Shown piece after piece: positions 1 through 10,932 of a stretch of DNA of 64,000 nucleotides. The notes under the pieces are model-generated. The model made no database searches and was not told where the DNA came from. It was given only the letters and a program-made list of their open reading frames with translations. The stretch comes from Cystobasidium ongulense. Taxonomy: Eukaryota; Basidiomycota; Cystobasidiomycetes; Cystobasidiales; Cystobasidiaceae. The stretch spans positions 192,629-256,628 of the forward strand of contig BQUP01000003.1 of NCBI GenBank assembly GCA_022835595.1, read 5' to 3'. Positions within the stretch are counted from its first letter, which is position 1, and each line of letters opens with the position of its first letter. A program made the position numbers and the translations under genes.

Positions 1-74
1 AACAAGAAAGAGGCGGAACGTTTGCCCTACTGGCCACAAAGCTGGCACAGATCATACACGCAAGCAAGAAAGTA

Positions 75-1936
75 CTACTTTTTGCTACCACCCTTGCCTT
101 CAAAGCCAGGTCTGCCTTTCTTCTTTGCAGACTGCTTTCCAACGCTCTTTGAAGCTTTGACTCCCATCTTCTTGTCCTTCTTTTGCTGTAGACGGGCGCT
201 GATATTCTCCTCTCGCTTCTTTGCCACGGCATGTTGTGACTTTTGAATGGTCTCCTTGCGGTCAGCCCTGAGAATCATGAGAATAAAGTCAGTATTCGGT
301 ATACACAAGTGAATTTGGAGCAGAATAATCAACATACCAATCCTTTCGGCTCTTATCCTTCGACTTTTCTTTCTTCTTCAGCATCTTCTTCAATTTTGTT
401 TCATCGTCGTAGACCTTTGTTCCCTCGGCTCTCATGGCCATTCTCTCCCACTTGTCCTTCTCCTCAGCGCGCTCTCTAGCTTCAGGAGTCAACTTCGCCA
501 GGAACTCGCCTCTCTTGTTCAGTGCGCTTAGCGCGACAGTCGGATTATGTGACGTAACACCAAGCTTTGTGTTCTTGCCCAAGTGCTCGCGCTGCTTTTT
601 GGTCAACTTGGGAGCATCGACTTCCTTCAAAGCTGAAGAAGATGCAAAGTCGAGCGACGAAAAGGCGATGGAATTGGAAGGTATTGAGGCAGACGAAGTA
701 GATGCATGCGGCACGACAGCTTGAGGGATATCAGCTACCGACTTGGATGGTACGGCAGCAGGTGGTGCAGCAACTGCCGGGGTTGAAGTAGCTGTTTCAG
801 CCGTCGCTGCATCGCCCTTGGTGTCGAAATCAAAGAATTGTCGCTTGCCCTCCTTCTTGAGCTGCTTTTTGATATCGCTCATCTTGTGTGGCTTGCTCGA
901 TGCTTCAGGTAAAGCAGACATCGACTCTTTCTGCTTGCCTTTGAAGCTGCTTGATGTACCATCTTCTTTCTCCTTTCTAATGCGAGCCTTTGTATTCTTA
1001 CGCCTCTTTTCTCGTAAATCAGATTGTCGTTTCCGTTCAGCCAACAGAGCTTCCTTGCCAGCTGATGTACCTTCAACTTCCATAACTGATTCATCGCCAT
1101 TTGCAGTATCACCAGCAGTAGATCCAGCTTTGCTTTGAGATTGCAAATTTGCTCGCAGTTCGGCGATGCTAGGTCGAGCAGATGTGGATGGAGCAGCGGC
1201 AGTTGCATCATCATCTGAACCGACAAAGTCAATATCGTTGTCAGAGTCGGACTGATTGTCAATGTTGACTGCTGTATTGGATTTCGTTGAAATGTCCTCA
1301 AAGTCGAAACCTTTCAAGTAGGATTGCTTCATTTCTCGTCGTGTCTTTGCATTCTTTTGCTCCTCGCGCGCAGTTTGGATTTCTGTGACTGTACGTGGGG
1401 TGGTAGGGTCGTACTGCGGTAGGAAGAGGTCAGGAAAAATGACTACAAGGAATATACCTCCTGAGGATATCTGCCTACCTTCGCCTTCTTAGCTACTCTT
1501 TTAGCCAACGAAGCTTCCATTTTCTCCTTTGCAGCATCTTGGGCAGCTTTACGTTTTTGTTTCCTATCCATGTTTGCTGGTAATGCAGCCTGTAAAGTGA
1601 TGCAGTATTCACAAGAGTTGGGCGGTGAGCGATCAGCTTTGCAAAACTGTCGAGACCTGGAGAACTTCAGCCACTGACCGGCTGCTCCTCGTCGTCCTGT
1701 GTGAGGTAGTACTTTGCGGGCACAAGATTGAGTAGCGTGGTGAAAGAATCATTGTACGTAGTCAGACTAGCCTGGAGTTGTTGCATTTTTGAGTGGAAGA
1801 TGACAATGTACGGCAAAGGGTCGAATTTTCAGCTCCAATGCGCGGAAGGTGAGTTGCCCTCTCAAGAACCCACCTTGAGCTCCTCGGCGTGCTCCTTGCT
1901 GGGCTGTGCGAGCTTCTGTTTGATCTTCTTTGCCAT
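75..1936 (-). CDS. RRP14: SURF6/RRP14 ribosome biogenesis factor
   Basis: SURF6-family nucleolar protein needed for early 60S (and 40S) subunit assembly. Five exons fit: 1874-1936, 1679-1771, 1479-1589, 338-1413 and 75-267, giving 511 aa. Exon 2 carries the family's N-terminal signature ending LVPAKYYL; exon 3 joins exon 4 as KKAKYDPTTPRTV. The C-terminal SURF6 core spans the last intron: KWERMAMRAEG, then KVYDDETKLKKMLKKKEK, a Trp codon split by the intron, then ADRKE and a basic tail with RPGFEG. The centre is low-complexity Ser/Ala/Lys. Start chosen because MAKKIKQKL opens directly into the conserved N-terminal block. An alternative donor 21 nt further on (at 1457/1458) would add seven residues; the chosen one fits the family better. 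Head-to-head with ALG13. Family identification is strong; exon ends are inferred. Confidence 0.93.
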
Positions 1937-2284
1937 GGTAGTCTGCGGCTTCTTGTTCTTGTGGTGCGTGGTTGGCGGTGATGGAGAGGTGCGTCCATCG
2001 TCGCAGCTTTGACTGCTGGCGAAGACGTGATCGAGCGTGAGTGCAAGAAAGAAGCTGAAAGCACGCTCAGCCTAGAGCGACTCGACCTTCACTCGCACGC
2101 ACAGTCAAGGTCGTAGAGCTCGCTGACGTCTTTGCTTCAGTTGGGCTCGCTCTTCGCGCCTGCTTTCGCCACTGCTATCGGATCACTGTGACAATCAGCA
2201 TATGTATACAAAGTGAAGCTGTTTCTCTGCTCGGAAACACTTCAAGGTGCAGCTGGTGAAGCTTGAAGATTGCTATTAACCTAC
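1937..2284. promoter_or_regulatory. Shared upstream region of SURF6 (-) and ALG13 (+)
   Basis: About 350 bp separate the two divergent start codons, so both 5' UTRs and promoters must lie here. I see no other coding sequence and no clear TATA box. Role is inferred from position only. Confidence 0.5.
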
Positions 2285-3044
2285 ATGGCTGAGCCACACA
2301 GGCTCAAAACAGCCCTTCTCACAGTTGGCTCCACGCAATTCGATGATCTGGTCAAGGCTGCACTCGAGCCAGCAGCTCTGCAAGCTCTTCGCAAACTTGG
2401 AGTGACACGCTTCATCGTGCAGTACGGAGAAGGGAACATACGACAGATCCTGAGATATGTAGCTTTGGATCCAGAGCAAGGCTTTCCTGCGACTGCCGAG
2501 GCAACTTGCACAATAAAGACAAGTGATGGAATCAACGTGGAGATGTACTCGTTCGTGAACGACATAGATGAAAGAATGAGATCAGTAGATTTAGTCATTA
2601 GCCATGCAGGTGGGTCTAGTCTTAGATCTACCATGCCTCGCCCTGCAATAGATGATTGACTTCCATGAACCGCCGCCGCTTCAGGTGCTGGGTCCATCCT
2701 GGCAGCACTTCGTGGACCTGCATTGGCGCCGTCGAAGACACAACCCAAGAAGCTTGTTATAGTGCCCAACGACAGTCTGATGGACGCACACCAGACTGAA
2801 CTAGCAGTGGAAATGGCAAAGCATGGCTGGGTTTCGGTCGCGTCTCCGAGGTGCGAAAGGTCATTGATGAAAAGGTCAATTTATGGAATAGTGAAGCTGA
2901 GCATGTTTCATTGCGAGCAGAACACTGGCAGAAACTATACAAGAGCCAACAGATACAGCGTCTCCGAGTCCAAAGGCTACCTTTCCTGCCTACGAGCCAT
3001 CCAAGATTCAAGACATCTTGGACGAACAGATGGGATGGAAATGA
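2285..3044 (+). CDS. ALG13: ALG13, catalytic subunit of UDP-GlcNAc transferase
   Basis: Catalytic subunit that, with membrane partner Alg14, adds the second GlcNAc to dolichol-PP-GlcNAc on the cytosolic ER face (N-glycan precursor synthesis). Exons 2285-2609, 2685-2850 and 2921-3044 give 204 aa. Family motifs in order: ALLTVGSTQFDDLV at the N-terminus (GT28-type), ISHAGAGSILAALR across intron 1, LVIVPNDSLMDAHQTELA, then GWVSVASP joined to RTLAETIQE across intron 2. The tail DILDEQMGWK is typical of fungal Alg13. Without the second intron the frame runs into unrelated sequence, so splicing there is well supported. Start is the ATG opening MAEPHRLKTALL. Divergent from SURF6. Confidence 0.94.
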
Positions 3045-4205
3045 AGGATGGAGGTAGAAGTATACATGTCCCGCATCACTTTGACCTCCGCTATCCATGG
3101 TTTGGAAAATGTGCAAAACACATCCCCAAAGGATAAAGAACCGAGGTGTCTAGCAGCGAACGTGTCGAGAACCCCAACTCTACTCTCAACCCGTAAAGGG
3201 TACGAGATCCAGAATTGGAACCCCCAACACGCAGACGATAAAATCCTTTTTTATCGCTCTCAGAAAATGAGGATGCAAGACGTAGAAATCACAGAGGACG
3301 GTTCACTCGTGAGAGTGTCGCCCCTGCTTTCGCTTGCTCCAGAGTGTTAGAGAGCTGGGTTGGAGAGGGTGTGGTGGAAGGGATTGGAAAAATGGATTGA
3401 AAATTGCGAGGTGGACTAGGAGACTGGAAGGCGAGACATGAGCAAGAGCTGGTTTATTGACACGTACATTGCATAGAAGTCGACTGGTGTGCTTGCTGAG
3501 CAGCTTTGGTCATGATGAGAATAGAATGAGCGAAGACAAGCAACAAACGAGATTCGCGTTCTGCCAAAAGATTCGCACTTTTCTCGATCGCTAGCTATCA
3601 TTTGCAATCGAAAATGCATGACCAAGAGTAGGTTGCTCTTCCCTTGCCAATGGCAAAGGAAGCAGGAGGTAGCATCGTCCAAAAAAGCTCCTACTGAAGA
3701 TGTTCCTCAATGGCCTCATCACCTGGACCTCCTCCTGCACACTGGTTTCACTGAATCAGCGTGCCATTATCGACTTCGGAAACAGAGCAACGATAGGGTG
3801 TTCCGGCTGATCTTTTGTTCTACTGACGCTGCCTCAGGCGGTACATTTATAGTAATAGTGTATCGCTTCATTTCAATTTCAGAAAAAAGCTGAGAGAACA
3901 TAACAAATAGAAAAGCGCAATCTTAAGCCTTTCGGGAAGCAGGCAATCAAAATAGTGGACCACTACATTTCGTGATATCGAATATCTGATCAGCAAATAA
4001 ATTAGGACTATGATCTTGTATGCAGGCTTCGAAGCGCTGGATTTCACTTACCTCTCTTTAGGTTTATTTTGCTCAGGTAAGCTCTTCCAATATCCGGAAG
4101 ACCAGGTTCTTGAGCATTCTGAAAGCCCGAAGAAGATCAACATAGTATTCATGAGGATGTATTCAAGACCACGAACAAAGGAATACTCACTCTTGATCCG
4201 AAAGT
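3045..4205. other. Intergenic, no gene seen
   Basis: About 1.16 kb between the 3' ends of ALG13 and the small secreted protein gene. Only short open frames without recognisable similarity are present. A perfect hairpin lies at 3236-3256 (separate entry). No tRNA-like box was seen. Confidence 0.5.
3236..3256. repeat. Perfect 8-bp inverted repeat (hairpin)
   Basis: CGATAAAA and TTTTATCG flank a 5-nt loop, about 190 bp after the ALG13 stop codon. It could form a hairpin in a transcript from either strand. Function unknown; it may be chance in AT-rich DNA. Confidence 0.4.
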
Positions 4206-4466
4206 CTAGGGTGTCGGAGCGAGGAACGCAAGAGCACATTTGGCGGAGCAAGTACCGAAAGCTGTATTGCAAGCGAGGATGGCGGGTGGGGCTGCAGCTG
4301 CCGCGACAACAGTGCCGAAGGCGAATCCAGCAGCGCTATAGCAGGCACATACAAGAGTTGAGCAGCCGGCTTGGCATATGCCGTAAGCGATTGGACCAGC
4401 GTCGACGACGGCGAGGAAAGCTAGGCAGGATACCACGACAGGAAGCATGATGGTGGTGGACTTCAT
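4206..4466 (-). CDS. Small secreted cysteine-patterned protein
   Basis: Predicted 86-aa secreted protein. Residues 1 to about 23 form a signal peptide (MKSTTIMLPVVVSCLAFLAV, then VDA). The mature part begins GPIAYGICQAGC and holds seven cysteines in pairs and singles (GICQAGC, LVCACYSAAG, LACNTAFGTCSAKC), ending in FLAPTP. I recognise this pattern (G-P-x-A-Y-G-x-C-Q-x-G-C ... LAPTP) as a widespread but uncharacterised fungal small secreted protein group. The frame stays open upstream to 4598, but that extension is low-complexity Ser/Pro and would bury the signal peptide, so the later ATG is preferred. Single exon. Role unknown; an effector or a surface protein are guesses. Confidence 0.72.
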   Translation of the reverse strand: MKSTTIMLPVVVSCLAFLAVVDAGPIAYGICQAGCSTLVCACYSAAGFAFGTVVAAAAAPPAILACNTAFGTCSAKCALAFLAPTP

Positions 4467-5273
4467 GTCGGAAAGCGGTTGGAGGCTGGAGCTGTGATTG
4501 TGGGATGGAGTAGGTTGAGCTTTGTAGTTCTCAGGTAGTGGTGGTGAAGAAGAAGAAGAGAGAGAAGGCAAGAACGAAAGCGCGAGGACATCATACATCT
4601 GCCTTCTGCCTTGCAGGATGCATGACGCTTGTTGTCAACGTCAGCTGTAGAGGTTTCAGATAATTCACTGCCTATACGACAAATTCATGATAAGTTCACG
4701 ATAAATTCACTTGACGACGATGACGTTTATCTACACCCACATACGAAACATGCTGAGTTACGTCAAGATGCTTCATGCCTACAGTTCAGTCGGTCAATTC
4801 AAGGTTCATCTTCTCTTTCTATTCAGTCTGGCCAATCTATATTGCAAAATGGTTCCAGATGCGGTATGATCTCGCCGGGGTTTCAGAAGGCTCAATTGAA
4901 GAGATCCGATAAGTGTGGGACTCAATCCTTAGAAAGCACCGGCTTGTAAGAACTGCATCTTCGGTTCTTCCGGAAGTCGTTGTTTCAGTCTGCGTGACCC
5001 GTGGGGAGCAGAGAAGCGGCTTTCACGCCACACCAATTCGATGTCCTAGCACATCTCTTGCGCGACACCGGCTCGGCTCTAATATCGGACGAGTTCCCTG
5101 CGTGTTCCGTCTGTTTGGCCATGTTGGTCAGTCCAGGCAGTGCTGCAAGTGAGAAAGGGCAGTCTTGAGAGAGGGTCAGGGCAGCAGCAGCTCGACAACA
5201 TCACACCCATCCAGCTCTGCTTTCTACCATCCACCTTGACCTTCTTGACACTAGATTCTCGCATCTGCATTGC
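4467..5273. promoter_or_regulatory. Intergenic between two divergent genes
   Basis: About 0.8 kb upstream of both the small secreted protein gene and the TM2-domain gene. No convincing coding sequence or known element was recognised, so it presumably holds both promoters. Confidence 0.4.
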
Positions 5274-6330
5274 ATGAAGCAAACAATGACCATGACCGCC
5301 AAAGACGTTGAACAGCCGCTCCTCGGCTCCTCCAGCTCGATGCAGCCCGCCAACAAGGGCAGGATGACTCTCGCAAGAGCTCGAGCTGTACTCATGCCTC
5401 GAAGGAAGATCATCTTTGGTATGCAGGCTGCCTGCCTCGTCTTCTATGTCATCGCCATCTTCAACATGTTCGGTGGTGAAGGGGACAAAGCTGGGGCTGG
5501 CTGTGAGTTGCACAGGCACCTGAGCAAGGCCTCGCGCAAGGCGTGTTCGTGGACTGACAACGCGTATTGTACAATGTCCAAAAGAACTGTCATAAATGGC
5601 GACGCCTGCGAAAAGCAGCGACCTCAGGTGAGCCGCAACTTGCCACCTACATGTCGTTGCATTGCTTGCAAAACCACAATATGCTGACTAGTTCCGTAAC
5701 AGATCAATGTGTTCATGGCATCGTTCTTTGGAGGTAACTACTGCACGTTTCATTCTCTGCTTACATCATCTTTACTGACGGGTTCTATTCCAGGCATATT
5801 TGCAGCCGACCGTACGCATGGATCTTTTCTGCTTGACTTTGGACTTTGCTGACGCCTTCTACCTTCCGATTCTCAGAATTCTATGCGTGAGTAGTCATGA
5901 ACATACGCTTAGTCTGATATGGAGGACAACTAATCACCCATCCTCCATTCTTCCCATGTCACTGATATGCCACAGACGAAACTGGCAACTCGCAGTTCCC
6001 AAGCTCCTTTTCTTCCTTCTAGGAGGCCCCATTGCCGCAGTTGCAACTTGGTTCACTGGCCTTTCCCTCCATTTTGCCTGGTGGATTATCGATGTTGGTG
6101 AGTGCAGACCGCGTATCGCACTGCGATAAGCAGAATTAACCTAACCTAAACTCTGCCTTCCAAACAATCATTCCCGATTTGAGTCATGTGGGGTGTGGGC
6201 TACTATGTACGACTTCGTATTTCATTGTCTGTCAGCTTACAGTATAAGCTAATGTACCACAATTCTCACGCAGACTACCGATACTCACTGGGGTAATCCA
6301 ATCAAGGGTTGCGCTGTGAAGGGCTGGTAA
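5274..6330 (+). CDS. TM2-domain membrane protein
   Basis: Seven exons: 5274-5627, 5703-5733, 5794-5811, 5877-5886, 5976-6097, 6184-6206 and 6274-6330, total 615 nt or 204 aa. Residues about 50-66 are a hydrophobic segment (MQAACLVFYVIAIFNMF), followed by a lumenal or extracellular loop with four cysteines. The TM2 domain follows: FFGGIFAADQFYARNWQL, then a second hydrophobic stretch and WWIIDVVMWGVGYY. The usual DRFY signature reads DQFY here. The protein ends GNPIKGCAVKGW. Exon 4 is only 10 nt; the frame is kept only if it is included. Other ATGs lie at 5286 and 5292. Membrane location is confident; biochemical role unknown. Confidence 0.82.
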
Positions 6331-6743
6331 ATGGGTCATCTGTTCGCAAGTTGCTAAAGTATGTAGTAATGGACGGAGCACAAGTTTAATGGGACATTGG
6401 TAATACGTTTGGTTTGGTAGTGCCGTGCGCTTGTTAAATGATGGCGCGGATGCTTTCTTTACTGCTGCGATATGATGACTGGATGTCTTTAAGCGAGGTT
6501 TAGCCTTATGATACTTTCTTCTGCAAACGAAAACAATGCTGTTGACGTTTGATAGACAGTCTCGTCTGCTAATTTGCCTTTGCGCGGCTCGTGCAACTTT
6601 CCAAGCACATTGTGCCATGATGCTCACAATGCGAGCATAACGGACGTCGAACAGGCTTACAGACACAACGACCCAAACAAGACAGCGACAAGCGGACTAC
6701 TGCTGACAACAAATCACTCATCACAAGTGTAGGAAGGTCACAA
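6331..6743. other. Intergenic between convergent 3' ends
   Basis: About 410 bp between the TM2 gene stop and the SDA1 stop. It must contain both 3' UTRs. The minus-strand frame through here has no recognisable product. Confidence 0.5.
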
Positions 6744-9408
6744 TCAGAGTCGTGCGGCTTGGCGAGCATTCTTCTTTTGCGATTTGGTATGTCCCAACAA
6801 TCGCTTCTTTTTCGTCATAAGCGACGCGCGAGCCTTTCCAGTAACTTGTCTGGAATGGGCAACCATGGCAAAATTCTTTGCCTTTCGCTTTTCTCTATTG
6901 GTTGTACTGCTCGGATTCTCCTGCTTCTTCTTTCCCTTTGCACTTCCGAACTTCTCTCTTCCTTCTCGGCCTTTTGCAATACTCGCTAATCGTTCTTCGT
7001 AATCTGCTTTCGCCTTCTTGCCTACTCCGATAATCTCACTTTCGGTCAGAATACCTCCATCGCCATTCTCAGCGCCTGCTTTAATAGCCTTCTTCGCTGA
7101 TTTGAGCAATTCGAGTCTGCGCTTAGCAGCCCCTCCTCCACCGGCTTGGACCTCTGCCTCAGCGGCTGCCGTTCGAAGCTCGTTTAGCTTAGCGAAATCA
7201 GCAGGTGTAAGAATCTGGACAATTGTACGAGATGGTCAGTATAAGGGATGTTGAGGATGAGTCTGAAAGAGGATTGCTCACTCTTGTAGTCGCCAATAAC
7301 AAGCTAGCTTCGGCCTTCTCGGCCTTTTCTTTGTCCAACTCGGCCAGTTCGGCTTGCGAAACTTCGAGCTTGCCAGCCTGGAGGACCTCGTCGGCAGTCT
7401 CCTTGACTTCAGACAATCTAACACGCTTTCTCGACCGTCTCTCCGCGCGTGTATCTTCATCTTCAGATTCATCGAAATATGCACCATCGCCTTCCTCATC
7501 TGAGGAAACTGCAATCCATCCGTCTTCTGAATCTTCGCTGTCAGAAGAGTCAACCTCCCAGCCATCTTGCTCTTCCTCTTCCTCATCACCAGATCCTTCC
7601 TCCCCGTCAACCTTACCTGCAGCCTTCTCCGCCAGGTATGATTCGAGCAAGTCAAGGCCTTCGATAGTAGTCTGAGCATTGCGGTCTACACCGTACTTGC
7701 CTATAGTGGGGGCAGCCTTGCCGGCGAGTGCATTCATTGTAGCAGTCTTGCCTCGCTCGCGCTTCTTCAACAAGTCTGGATTGACTTCTCTATAAAGCTG
7801 AAGAACACCTTGGCCAGCGGCCATGACACCTTTATCTCTGCTTTTACGGTATTCAATGAGATCTTCCAAAAGATCTGATTCCATCGCTTCGGGCTGTCTC
7901 TTGCAAATCTCTCGGATACTGTTGAGACCAGCTGCGATGACCTGAGAGGATACACCGGGATGAACGAACTCGTGTGCAAGCTTGCGAATGACCGGAGTCA
8001 GGACATCGGGCGGGACTAGTTCATGAACGGAGTTTGCCAAGGAAACGAGGATAGTAGTGACCTGTAGCTGATGATGTACGAGGTATTTAACGATGTAGGA
8101 GTAGAAAGGAAGGACGTAGAGTTTGTGCAAGCCTGTAACACGGCCAAATAGCTGCATGATCAAGACTTTATGGTCGAGCGTGAACTTCTTGTCATTTTTG
8201 GAAAGAAGGTCGTACAGCTTCTCTGCAAACGATTGAGGATCGTGTAGCAGATTCAAAGCAGAGTTATCGACACCTGCGTCTCCCTCAGCCGCTTTGATTT
8301 CGGCAGCTTTACGCTTAGCATTTGCCTGACGAATCTCTTTGTTTGCTGCCTTCTCTGCACCTTTGGTCTTTTTGTTAATTTGCTGACGATGCTTGGCTCG
8401 ACGAATTGTGCTCATCGCGCCGGCAGCGTCGTCGTCACTCTCCTCTGAATCTGAACCATCGAGACCGCTAGAGGCTGATGCATTGAGGAAGAAGTGCATA
8501 GCAGCGGACTCGACTTTTGTATTGGAATGGAAGCAAGCGGAAGCAATCAAATTGGCTGTTCTGCTGTCGCGCCAAATGCCTTTACGCCATAGTTCAGCAG
8601 CTAGCTTGACTGCCCACATGCCCTCCTTTCCTGCGTTTGCTGAAGGAGCACCGACCTTCTTTGTTCCGGTTCCGGTGTAGTTGACGGTCTCGTTGGCACC
8701 GGTTGTAGATGATGACCGGTCGATCATATCGTATAGCAAACCTTGGACGAGTCTGTTGAATTTGTGATTCTGGGTTTTAGAATTGGCTGACTTTACGTCT
8801 GAAAGGATGGTCTTCAAAATGGATGAGCGAATGGAGGCGGAAGTGGTCATGGAAAGGAGAGGGAAGAGAGTCTTCAAGAGGCTGTGAGCGTAGCACACGT
8901 CAGTTGCTGATCCTCCTATCTGCATTCAAACATACGTACTCTGCTCCGCTGATCACGCCGCGGTTCCTTAGAAGTACAAGAGAATGCACTAAAACCTTTC
9001 TCGTATCGGTAGATAGATTTGCATTTGAGCGAAGAAGCAGGTTCGTAAACTGACTCGGCAGATCTTTCGTGTGTTTAGGATAGCAAGAAGCGGTCTAACG
9101 GTGTAGCACTGTCAGCAACTACTTTCCAGCACCTCACTCGTGCTATAGGAAAGACATACCTGCGCCACAAAGCCGACGAGCTCTCGAAATCTTTCTTCAT
9201 CTGCGCCAGCTCGGCCGCCCGATGTAGCTGCAGTCGAAGTGCCAGCACCACTGGCAGAAGTAGTGATACCTTGTTCGATAATAGTTCTTAGAGCATTGTA
9301 GTGCGACAGCTGAATGAGGAACTCGTCGGTGTAGGACTGGGGATCCCGCTTGATCAGATTCTGCAGATTCGGCAGGGAAGATAGCAACGCTGGCCCTCGT
9401 TGAGCCAT
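6744..9408 (-). CDS. SDA1: SDA1, 60S pre-ribosome maturation and export factor
   Basis: Nucleolar/nuclear HEAT-repeat protein required for 60S subunit maturation and export, and in yeast linked to the actin cytoskeleton and G1 progression. Exons 9160-9408, 8940-9094, 7282-8881 and 6744-7214 give 824 aa. Conserved blocks: LPNLQNLIKRDPQSYTDEF near the N-terminus, CYPKHTKDLPSQF and VLVHSLVLLRNRGVISGA in exon 2, MWAVKLAAELWRKGIWRD, LHKLYVLPFYSYIVKYLVHH, and a long acidic stretch around residues 560-630. The end is ATTRILTPADFAKL followed by a very basic tail (KAKNFAMVAHSRQVTGKARA). Length and domain order are normal for the family. Head-to-head with the uL23m gene. Confidence 0.96.
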
Positions 9409-9606
9409 AGCGGATCCAGACAGATGCACTCTGAATAGAGCGACTGGATGGATTAAGGTGACGAGATTCTTGTTTGCTGTGTGAAGCAAGAGCGACTGTG
9501 AACACTTCGCAGAATTGTAGCCACTTTATTTCGATCGCCTATGCAGAAGGCCTGGCTTTGCCAACTGCAGAGTCTCGCTCTTCACCAGGCCATCCACTCC
9601 ATCAGC

Positions 9607-10571
9607 ATGACAAGCCTCGTCAAGATGCCTCTGGCGTCTCTTCTGCGGTCTGCCGGTACCGCCCAAGCCGCGCGATGTTCCTGCAGCCAGGTGGCAGCTC
9701 AGATGGGCGGACGAAGATTTCTGGCTACAGCTGTCGAAGTCAATGAGCAGAACATCGAAGCAACAAACGCGTCCGCAGCAGCTGCTGCGCCCTCCAGCAG
9801 CCAGCCATCAAACTCAGTAGCCTCGCTAGCGAAAACTGCATTTGGCGTCGGCCACCCGCGTCCACAATTGCCCTCAGGCGTTCACTCCAGGCGAGCACCA
9901 CAGCCTATTCCAGCTGCTCGAGCAGAAGAAGCACAACAGCTCTACCTACCCAATATAGTTATCCGCCTAGTCCGCAATGGCCCCAGAGAGCAGAACAACC
10001 CTTTCATCGCTACATTCCGTGTGCCGGTGCAGCTCACAAAGCCTGATATCGTTTCATACCTCTGGCAAGTTTACGGCCTCAAAGTTACTAGCATATCCAC
10101 TATTACCGAAATGGGTGACAAGGTTCGAATGCGCCCTGGCCGATATGTCTCAGAGAGAAGGATGAAGAACACAAAGAAGGCCATTGTGGGGATGGAAGAA
10201 CCCTTCTGGTTCCCAGAAAAGCGACCAGAGCCTTGGCTGAGGGACCATTTCGAAAAGTACGCTTTCTTCTTCTTCTTGATATCACTCATTCGATACCTTG
10301 GACTAATGACGTTGTTTCCCCTAGATCCGGACGCGCCGACTCCCTCGTCAAACGACTCTTGCCAGTCGGAGATGGTGGTCCAGGTCGTGGGCGCAGATCC
10401 TTCAGATGGAGAGGTGCAAGTGTCACCAAGCAAGGTGTTGGAGCGAGATACTCGGAGATCGTCAAGAGACTGAAAGAACGAAGATTGCTGCAAGAGGAGC
10501 AAGTGGATAACCTAGTCAAGAAGGAAAAGGCAGATGTACTCAAACGTCTCAGCGCATTGAAAGCACATTAG
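9607..10571 (+). CDS. Mitochondrial ribosomal protein uL23m
   Basis: Mitochondrial large-subunit protein of the uL23 family (yeast Mrp20), located near the polypeptide exit tunnel. Exons 9607-10256 and 10325-10571 give 298 aa. The N-terminus MTSLVKMPLASLLRSAG with later Arg residues resembles a mitochondrial presequence. The uL23 core is FIATFRVPVQLTKPDIVSYL, then WQVYGLKVTSISTI and the basic RRMKNTKKAIVGM. The C-terminal extension (RSFRWRGASVTKQG) is typical of fungal forms. An in-frame ATG at 9541 would add 22 residues and may be used instead. The promoter is shared with SDA1; start codons are 198 bp apart, or 132 bp with the upstream ATG. Confidence 0.87.
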
Positions 10572-10639
10572 GCTTTGCTTAGGGGGGCGATATATGTATT
10601 GCGTCATTCACCTGCTAACATTGGCTTGTAAAGACATAT

Positions 10640-10900
10640 GAATAACCTGTTCTGAGATGGTTAAAAAGCTGGCTACTAAGCTGAAGATAAAGGTTGGCTG
10701 CCAAGAAGAAGATGCAAGCTGACTGCTGCTGATAATGTGGAGATAGATATCGAAACGGCTAGATAGCTGGCTATCAAGATGAAGATAAATGGCCAGCTGC
10801 TAGCTGCTAGCTGCTAGCTGCTAAGATAGATATGAATATATAAAGATAAATAGGGCTAAAAGGCTGACTGCTAAGATGGAGATAAATGTCATTACCAGCA
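10640..10900. repeat. Degenerate tandem repeat tract
   Basis: Imperfect copies of a unit like GGCTGACTGCTAAGATGGAGATAAAT recur several times. They include a perfect run of the 7-mer CTGCTAG at about 10796-10821. It lies between convergent 3' ends (uL23m and the monooxygenase). It looks like decayed minisatellite DNA; no coding potential. Confidence 0.6.
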
Positions 10901-10932
10901 AATGCAAAATACTGACTGTTTTTCCAATCCTA

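Noticed and set aside
2851-3057. Apparent frame change in the 3' part of ALG13
   Set aside because: Explained by a 70-nt intron (2851-2920) that restores the conserved C-terminus, so the gene is intact.
6232-6666. 144-codon minus-strand open frame between TM2 and SDA1 genes
   Set aside because: Lies across two 3' UTRs and has no family similarity.
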